Positions 1-6,660 of a DNA stretch of 6,660 nucleotides are shown here, piece after piece. The stretch's first letter is position 1, and every line of letters starts with the position of its first letter. Both the position numbers and the translations under genes were made by a program. Source of the stretch: Acidimicrobiia bacterium. GTDB taxonomy: Bacteria > Actinomycetota > Acidimicrobiia > Acidimicrobiales > Ilumatobacteraceae. The DNA lies in contig JACDGA010000103.1 in assembly GCA_013815505.1 (NCBI GenBank), positions 1 to 6,660 on the forward strand, read 5' to 3'. The notes beneath the pieces were generated by a model, which had not been told where the DNA came from, did no database searches, and worked only from the letters and a program-made list of their open reading frames with translations.

Positions 1-755
1 GGTTCCGGGAGATCGGCACGAACGAGTCGCCGGGCAGCATCGTGTGCACGGTGACCGGGTCGGTGCACCGTCACGGGGTCGCAGAGGTGCCGATGGGAAC
101 CACCGTGGCCGACGCGATCGAACTGATCGGCGGCGGCGCGATGCGCAGCGCCGGGCTCATCGGTGTGCTCAACGGGGCCTCGAACGCGTTGCTCCCGGCG
201 ACTGCGCTGTCGACGCCGCTCACGTATGAGGACATGCAGGCGGCCGGTGTCGGCCTCGGGTCGGCGAGCCTCACCGTGCTCGACGAGGGAGACGACCTCG
301 TGGCCGTTGCCGCCGGCTACGCCCGGTTCCTCGCCGTGGAGTCGTGCGGCCAGTGCACGCCGTGCAAGGAGGACGGACTCGCGATCAGCGACCGCCTCGC
401 CGCCCTCTGCGCCGACGACGCCGACGACGGCGCCCTCGATGAGATCCGTGCCCGTCTCGCCACCGTGGCCGACGGTGCACGCTGCAACCTCGCCCGTCAG
501 ACCCAGGTACTCGTCGGCAGCCTCGTCGATGCCAACCCTGCGGCGTTCGAGACTCGTCCCGACCCGGACCCCGACCCCGACGCCCCGCCCGTCGAACCGA
601 TCGTTGTCGGCGAGGTCGCCGACATCGTGGACGATCGTGCCCAGCTCCTCCCCGACGCCGGCACGAAGCAGCCCGACTGGACGCACGACGAGTCGTGGTC
701 GGGCACCTACCCGGCCGCGATGGACGTTGACGGACCGTCGCCGCGGCCAGCGTGA
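1..755 (+). CDS. NuoF-family (51 kDa subunit-like) Fe-S protein, C-terminal part; 5' end outside window
   Basis: The reading frame is open from the first full codon at base 3 to the TGA at 753-755, giving 250 visible residues. The real start lies upstream; the GTG at 42 is only an internal valine. Residues 1-12 (FREIGTNESPGS) and the following stretch with GTTVADAIELIGGG match the region before and inside the SLBB domain of NuoF/HoxF-type flavoproteins. A 4Fe-4S site follows as ESCGQCTPCKEDG, with cysteine codons at 345, 354 and 363 and a fourth at 483; the C-x2-C-x2-C-x39-C spacing fits the N3 cluster of Complex I subunit F. The family takes electrons from NAD(P)H through FMN to this cluster, but the FMN/NADH domain is not visible here. 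After the fourth Cys the usual CGLG-type continuation is replaced by CNLARQTQ, and a DP-repeat linker and an acidic tail of about 60 residues follow. No nuoG or other Complex I gene follows, so this may be an orphan NuoF-like oxidoreductase rather than true nuoF. The family call is firm; the exact role is unknown. Confidence 0.85.
   Translation, partial: FREIGTNESPGSIVCTVTGSVHRHGVAEVPMGTTVADAIELIGGGAMRSAGLIGVLNGASNALLPATALSTPLTYEDMQAAGVGLGSASLTVLDEGDDLVAVAAGYARFLAVESCGQCTPCKEDGLAISDRLAALCADDADDGALDEIRARLATVADGARCNLARQTQVLVGSLVDANPAAFETRPDPDPDPDAPPVEPIVVGEVADIVDDRAQLLPDAGTKQPDWTHDESWSGTYPAAMDVDGPSPRPA
561..581 (+). repeat. Short GACCCC-type tandem repeat encoding a DP linker
   Basis: Three consecutive six-base units (GACCCG, GACCCC, GACCCC) plus a trailing GAC encode Asp-Pro-Asp-Pro-Asp-Pro-Asp in frame within the NuoF-like gene. 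It marks the junction between the Fe-S domain and the acidic C-terminal tail, and is probably a stiff, exposed linker. Such units can expand or contract by slippage in multiples of two codons without breaking the frame. Confidence 0.7.
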
Positions 756-1028
756 CCAACGCGCAGGCGGTTGCCGGCTCGGCCGGCGAGATCGAGTCCG
801 GCCGGATGAGCGTTCGCCAGTGCAGCACCGACGACATCGAGCTCGCTGACGGCGAGGCACCGTTCGATCTCGCCCTTCGGTGTGCGCGTTGGGGTGCTCG
901 ACGGACGTCATCCCGACGCTGGTCGGGTCGCACTCGCGCGGATCGCCCGCATGCTGGTTCCCGGCGGACGACTGTTCATCGACGGCGGAGATCCGCTGCG
1001 CGAGATCCCGTTCGCGCGCACTTCCTGA
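752..1028 (+). pseudogene. Remnant of a class I SAM-dependent methyltransferase, N-terminally truncated and frameshifted
   Basis: Two adjoining frames together read as the C-terminal half of a class I methyltransferase. The frame of the GTG at 752 gives GRMSVRQCSTDDIELADGEA then PFDLA up to base 874. Dropping one C from the CCC at 873-875 continues as FGVRVGVLDGRHPDAG, then ARIARMLVPGGRLFIDGG, ending at the TGA at 1026-1028. PFDLA fits the motif IV strand and LVPGGRLFI fits the 'L-x-PGG-x-L' strand of the Rossmann fold. The SAM-binding glycine motif (GxGxG) and everything before it, roughly the first 100 residues of such enzymes, are absent; upstream bases are the NuoF-like gene in another frame. 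As the DNA stands, translation from 752 would shift into an Arg-rich non-family tail and stop at 1069. The GTG overlaps the upstream stop (GTGA), so residual translational coupling is possible. Loss of the cofactor site argues against activity even if the frameshift were a sequencing error. A class I methyltransferase origin is likely; the substrate is unknown. Confidence 0.68.
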
Positions 1029-1061
1029 GCGACGCCGAGCGACAGGGACGCGATTCGAAGG

Positions 1062-1082
1062 GCCGGTAGGCTTGACCGCCTC
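1062..1082 (+). promoter_or_regulatory. Probable secA promoter -10 element with a near-leaderless start
   Basis: GCCGGTAG at 1062-1069 contains the -10-like hexamer TAGGCT (1067-1072, pattern TAnnnT). Its last base is 10 bases short of the base before the secA ATG at 1083. A transcript starting the usual 6-9 bases beyond the -10 would carry a leader of only about 2-5 bases. No purine-rich Shine-Dalgarno sequence lies in the preceding 20 bases, which fits leaderless initiation, a common mode in actinobacteria. I see no convincing -35 box. The same GCCGGTAG octamer occurs upstream of ftsE. Confidence 0.45.
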
Positions 1083-3914
<2,832 letters not shown>

Positions 3915-3935
3915 GGGCGGCGACGAGCATCGGCG

Positions 3936-5042
3936 ATGCGTGACTTCGGCGACGAGCTGAAAGAGGTTCGGCGCCGGGTCGACGAGGCCGAGACCTATCT
4001 CGACATCGACACGCTGCGCAACCGTCTCGGCGAGCTCGAGGCACTGGTGTCGAAGCCCGATCTGTGGGACGACGCCTCCAATGCGCAGCGTCTGAACACC
4101 GAGTACGCGCACGTCCGCGACGACGTCGACGCCTACGAGGGGCTCGCCAGCACGATCGACGATCTCGAGGTGCTGCACGAGATGGCCCGGGAGGAGGGCG
4201 ACGAGTCACAGGAGGGTGAGATCGAGGCCGGCCTGGCCGACCTGAGCGCTCGCCTCGGCCGCATCGAGCTGCAGAGCCTGTTCACCGGCGAGCACGACGC
4301 GGGGGACTGCATCGTGCAGATAAACGCAAAGGACGGCGGCGTCGACGCCCAGGACTGGAGCGAGATGCTGCTGCGCATGTACGAGCGCTGGGCCGAGCGC
4401 CGTGGGTTCGCGATCTCGCTCAACGGCGTGTCCGAGGGTGCGGAGGCCGGCATCCTCTCGGCCGAGGTCACCATCGCCGGCCGCTACGCCTACGGCTTGA
4501 TGACGGCCGAGCGCGGCACGCACCGCCTGGTGCGCATCTCGCCGTTCGACAACCAGGGCCGCCGCCAGACGAGCTTCGCAACGGTGCAGGTGTGGCCCGT
4601 GATGGACGACCCCGACATCGAGCTCGTCGACTCCGACATCCGCATGGAGGTCTTCCGCGCATCAGGCGCCGGCGGCCAGCACGTCAACAAGACGTCGTCG
4701 GCGGTGCGGCTGATCCACGAGCCGACCGGTCTCGTCGCCAGCGCGCAGGAGGAACGTAGCCAGCTGCAGAACCGTGAGAAGGCGTTGACTCGACTGCGGG
4801 CGATGGTCGCCTCCAAGGTCGAGGAGGAGCGCGAGGTCGAGCTCGACGCCATCGCCGGCAAGCAGGCGCAGGTCGGTTGGGGCAGTCAGATCCGCAGCTA
4901 CGTGCTGCAGCCGTACCAGATGGTCAAGGATCTGCGCACCGACGTCGAGACGGGCAACGTCGCCGGCGTCCTCGACGGCGACCTCGATGCCTTCATGGAG
5001 GGCTACCTGCGCTGGCGCCGAACCGGCGCCGCCGAGTCCTGA
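3936..5042 (+). CDS. prfB: Peptide chain release factor 2 (RF2)
   Basis: A 368-residue class I release factor that recognises UGA and UAA stop codons in the ribosomal A site and triggers peptide release. The RF2 anticodon-like tripeptide SPF is at residues 202-204 (RF1 would have PxT). The catalytic GGQ is at 246-248 within SGAGGQHVNKTSSAVR, and the C-terminal WGSQIRSYVL block (315-324) is typical. Residue 242 is Ala, equivalent to the E. coli K-12 Thr246 position where most bacteria carry Ala or Ser. Most bacterial prfB genes need a +1 frameshift at CUU UGA C around codon 25; here the aligned site is a plain CTC GAC (3999-4004, L22-D23), so the gene reads through in one frame and autoregulation by frameshifting is absent. 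The ATG at 3936 gives a full-length coiled-coil N-terminus; no good Shine-Dalgarno precedes it, so coupling to secA across the 21-base gap is plausible. ftsE starts 52 bases after its stop. Confidence 0.98.
   Translation: MRDFGDELKEVRRRVDEAETYLDIDTLRNRLGELEALVSKPDLWDDASNAQRLNTEYAHVRDDVDAYEGLASTIDDLEVLHEMAREEGDESQEGEIEAGLADLSARLGRIELQSLFTGEHDAGDCIVQINAKDGGVDAQDWSEMLLRMYERWAERRGFAISLNGVSEGAEAGILSAEVTIAGRYAYGLMTAERGTHRLVRISPFDNQGRRQTSFATVQVWPVMDDPDIELVDSDIRMEVFRASGAGGQHVNKTSSAVRLIHEPTGLVASAQEERSQLQNREKALTRLRAMVASKVEEEREVELDAIAGKQAQVGWGSQIRSYVLQPYQMVKDLRTDVETGNVAGVLDGDLDAFMEGYLRWRRTGAAES
5014..5030 (+). other. GC-rich hairpin at the 3' end of prfB
   Basis: GGCGCCG (5014-5020) and CGGCGCC (5024-5030) form a perfect 7-bp stem around an AAC triloop, with a possible T-G wobble added at the base. 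It lies within the last ten codons of prfB. No T-run follows, so it is not a canonical intrinsic terminator. It could act as a transcription pause, partial attenuator or RNA 3'-end stabiliser before ftsE, or be a by-product of GC-rich Arg/Gly/Ala codons. No function is claimed. Confidence 0.4.
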
Positions 5043-5054
5043 CGTTGGACGAAC

Positions 5055-5080
5055 GCCGGTAGCGTGAGCGCCCGTCCGTC
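5055..5080 (+). promoter_or_regulatory. Putative ftsEX promoter (-10-like element)
   Basis: The prfB-ftsE gap contains GCCGGTAG (5055-5062), identical to the octamer upstream of secA, and with it the -10-like hexamer TAGCGT (5060-5065). A start site 6-9 bases on (about 5071-5074) would give a leader of some 20 bases before the ftsE ATG at 5095, or under 10 bases before the ATG at 5081 that opens a five-codon frame. No clear -35 box is visible. It may let ftsEX be transcribed separately from secA-prfB. Confidence 0.4.
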
Positions 5081-5098
5081 ATGGAACTGCAACAATGA
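5081..5098 (+). other. Possible five-codon minicistron overlapping the ftsE start
   Basis: ATG at 5081 opens a frame encoding Met-Glu-Leu-Gln-Gln and stops at TGA 5096-5098. That stop overlaps the ftsE ATG (5095-5097) as ATGA, the classic arrangement for translational coupling by termination-reinitiation. It sits about 15 bases after the putative -10, so it could itself be read from a short-leader mRNA. The ftsE start has only a weak GGA at 5083-5085 as a Shine-Dalgarno candidate, which makes coupling attractive. It may also be chance. Confidence 0.3.
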
Positions 5099-5772
5099 TT
5101 CGCCTCGAGAACGTCACCATGACCTACGGCACCGACGTCGTCGCCGTGCGTGAAGCCAGCTTCGACGTGCCGAAGGGCGAGTTCGTGTTCCTCGTCGGGC
5201 CGTCCGGTTCGGGCAAGAGCACGCTGCTGCGGTTGCTCAACCGTGAGGAGCGCCCTTCGCACGGGTCGGTGTGGGTCGCAGGGCGCAACATCGCCGACAT
5301 GCCGTCGGGCCGGGTGCCGCACCTGCGCCGCAACATCGGCAACATCTTCCAGGACTACAAGCTGCTGCCCAACAAGACGGTGTTCGAGAATGTGGCGTTC
5401 GCGCAGCAGGTGATCGGCAAGCCGAAGCACGTCATCCGTCAGCAGGTGCCTGCCGTCCTCGAGATCGTCGGCTTGCAGGACAAGCACGAGCGCTTTCCCA
5501 ATCAGCTGTCGGGTGGCGAGCAGCAGCGAGTGTCGATCGCCAGGGCGTTCGTCAACCGGCCGCTGATCATGCTCGCCGACGAGCCGACGGGCAACCTCGA
5601 TCCGGGCACGGGCGAGGGCATCATGCGTCTCCTCGACCGCATCAACGAGACGGGCACGACGGTGTTGATGGCGACGCACGACCAGCGCATCGTCAACGCG
5701 ATGCGCAAGCGCGTGATCCAGCTCGATCGTGGCGTCATCGTCCGCGACCAGGCTCGCGGTGTGTACGACTGA
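5095..5772 (+). CDS. ftsE: Cell division ATP-binding protein FtsE
   Basis: A 225-residue ABC ATPase, the usual FtsE length. With FtsX it forms a type VII ABC complex at the division site which does not transport a solute; ATP hydrolysis in the cytoplasm is passed through FtsX to activate peptidoglycan hydrolases outside. Motifs in order: Walker A GPSGSGKST (35-43), Q-loop FQDYKLLPNKT with Q86, ABC signature LSGGEQQR (138-145), Walker B LIMLADEP (157-164, catalytic E163), D-loop NLD (167-169) and H-loop H195 in ATHD. FQDYKLLPNKTVFENVAF is characteristic of FtsE compared with LolD or MacB relatives, and the adjoining ftsX confirms it. All catalytic residues are present. The ATG at 5095 is the only reasonable start. 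The stop TGA overlaps the ftsX ATG by one base (TGATG). Confidence 0.98.
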   Translation: MIRLENVTMTYGTDVVAVREASFDVPKGEFVFLVGPSGSGKSTLLRLLNREERPSHGSVWVAGRNIADMPSGRVPHLRRNIGNIFQDYKLLPNKTVFENVAFAQQVIGKPKHVIRQQVPAVLEIVGLQDKHERFPNQLSGGEQQRVSIARAFVNRPLIMLADEPTGNLDPGTGEGIMRLLDRINETGTTVLMATHDQRIVNAMRKRVIQLDRGVIVRDQARGVYD

Positions 5773-6660
5773 TGTGGTCGCGCATCACCTACACGCTGCG
5801 CGAGACGTGGGCGAGCTTCAAGCGCAACGTCACGCTCACGGTCGCCGCCATCATCACCTCGGCCGTGGCGCTGCTGATCTTCGGCCTCACGCTGCTCATG
5901 CAGCAGGGGTTCGACAACCTCCTCGCCCTGTGGGAGGACGACGTCGAGATGGTCGTCTACGTCCGCGCCCAGGCGTCCGAGCCGCAGCGCGAGGTACTCG
6001 AGGGCGAGATGGAGCGCCAGCAGGGGATCACGATCGACTCGTGGGCGTACTGCGACGTCGACTGCTCGCTCGACGTGAAGGACCGGGTGCTGGCCGGCAG
6101 CCCCGAGATCCGTGACCGCCTCGACGAGAACACGAACCCGACGTTCTACCGCGTCGTGCCGACCGAGGGAACCGATCTCGCCGAGCTGCAATCGCTCGCC
6201 GCGGCGCTCGTCGGTGTCCCGAGCGTGATCTCGGTGAACCTCGCAGAGGACGAGATCGACCTCATCGACAGATTGAAGGACTTCGTCGGCCAGTACACGT
6301 TCTTCTTGTCGCTGTTCTTGCTGTTCGCCGCCGTGCTGCTCATCTGGAACACGATCCGAACCGCGATGTACGCGAGACGAAGAGAGATCGAGGTGATGAA
6401 GGCCGTCGGCGCCACCGACTGGTTCATCCGTCTCCCGTTCATGCTGGAAGGGTTGGTCCAGGGCATGTTGGGCGGTCTCGTCGCCTGTGGCGCGCTGTGG
6501 TTCATCAACGGCAGATGGACGAACGGCGTCGCCGAGTTCCCGATCTCGTCGAGCTTCCAGGCGATGGTCGTCGGTGGTGGCGACGTGGTGACGACGTGCG
6601 GGATCTTGATGGGCATCGGCGCCCTCGTCGGCGCCATCGGCTCGGGCATCGCCGTCTCCC
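5772..6660 (+). CDS. ftsX: Cell division protein FtsX (ABC permease-like); 3' end outside window
   Basis: Reads from ATG 5772 to the window end, 296 codons with no stop; FtsX is usually about 300 residues, so only a few are missing. It is the membrane partner of FtsE and in actinobacteria controls NlpC/P60-type (RipC-like) hydrolases. The N-terminus MWSRITYTLRETWASFKRN is typical. Predicted topology: TM1 about 22-43, an extracellular domain about 44-172, TM2 about 173-196, a cytoplasmic loop with RRREIEVMKAVGAT (202-214) that is the FtsE-contacting signature, TM3 about 223-246 and TM4 about 272-295. The extracellular domain has two cysteines, C94 and C98 (YCDVDCS), and NPTFYRVV (122-129) where many homologues have a PASF-like segment. 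The TGATG overlap with ftsE implies coupled translation and fixed stoichiometry. In many actinobacteria smpB follows; that lies beyond the window. Confidence 0.96.
   Translation, partial: MWSRITYTLRETWASFKRNVTLTVAAIITSAVALLIFGLTLLMQQGFDNLLALWEDDVEMVVYVRAQASEPQREVLEGEMERQQGITIDSWAYCDVDCSLDVKDRVLAGSPEIRDRLDENTNPTFYRVVPTEGTDLAELQSLAAALVGVPSVISVNLAEDEIDLIDRLKDFVGQYTFFLSLFLLFAAVLLIWNTIRTAMYARRREIEVMKAVGATDWFIRLPFMLEGLVQGMLGGLVACGALWFINGRWTNGVAEFPISSSFQAMVVGGGDVVTTCGILMGIGALVGAIGSGIAVS

Noticed and set aside
773..787. A GCCGGC-TCG-GCCGGC inverted repeat as a terminator after the NuoF-like gene
   Set aside because: The stem is only six base pairs, each arm is itself palindromic, no T-run follows, and such words are frequent by chance at this GC content.
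163..849. A 228-codon + strand frame overlapping the NuoF-like gene
   Set aside because: The product is an Arg/Ser/Thr/Pro-rich string typical of an out-of-frame reading of GC-rich DNA, and the overlapping frame has clear Fe-S protein motifs.
873..876. A programmed ribosomal frameshift joining the two methyltransferase frames
   Set aside because: There is only a three-C run, with no slippery heptamer, adjacent stop or obvious stimulatory element, and the product would still lack the SAM-binding half.
752..1069. A real 105-residue small protein starting at the GTG that overlaps the NuoF-like stop
   Set aside because: Only the first 41 codons resemble a protein family; after base 874 the family signal moves to the next frame and the remaining residues are Arg/Ser-rich. 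It is treated as a frameshifted remnant.
6146..6649. A 167-codon - strand frame opposite ftsX
   Set aside because: The + strand frame encodes FtsX with membrane segments and family motifs through this region; the antisense product shows no domain.

Overview
This 6660-base window is GC-rich, with strong G/C preference at third codon positions, and every supportable gene reads on the + strand. The gene order secA - prfB - ftsE - ftsX, an actinobacterial-type SecA with a CxCx8CH zinc tail, a prfB without the usual programmed frameshift, and weak or absent Shine-Dalgarno sequences all suggest a high-GC actinomycete. The general look of the proteins leans towards Acidimicrobiia (Ilumatobacter-like), but that placement is an inference from pattern and no search was run.

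Layout: bases 1-755 hold the 3' part of a NuoF-family (51 kDa subunit-like) protein, with its SLBB and 4Fe-4S regions and an unusual acidic, proline-rich tail; its 5' end lies outside the window. Bases 752-1028 hold what reads as a decayed class I SAM-dependent methyltransferase: only the C-terminal half is recognisable, and it is split by a one-base frameshift near 873-875. A short spacer (1029-1082) carries a promoter-like element just upstream of secA.

secA (1083-3914), prfB (3936-5042), ftsE (5095-5772) and ftsX (5772 to beyond 6660) follow with short gaps or overlap. They serve protein export (SecA ATPase), termination at UGA/UAA codons (RF2), and the FtsEX ABC-type complex that controls cell-wall hydrolases at division. 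ftsE and ftsX overlap by one base and are almost certainly translated together. A promoter-like element and a five-codon reading frame that overlaps the ftsE start sit in the prfB-ftsE gap.

Most of the window is ordinary conserved housekeeping DNA. I found no mobile element, CRISPR array, RNA gene or convincing new system. The points worth a second look are the methyltransferase remnant, the orphan NuoF-like gene, the octamer shared upstream of secA and ftsE, the minicistron at ftsE, and a cysteine pair in the FtsX extracellular domain.
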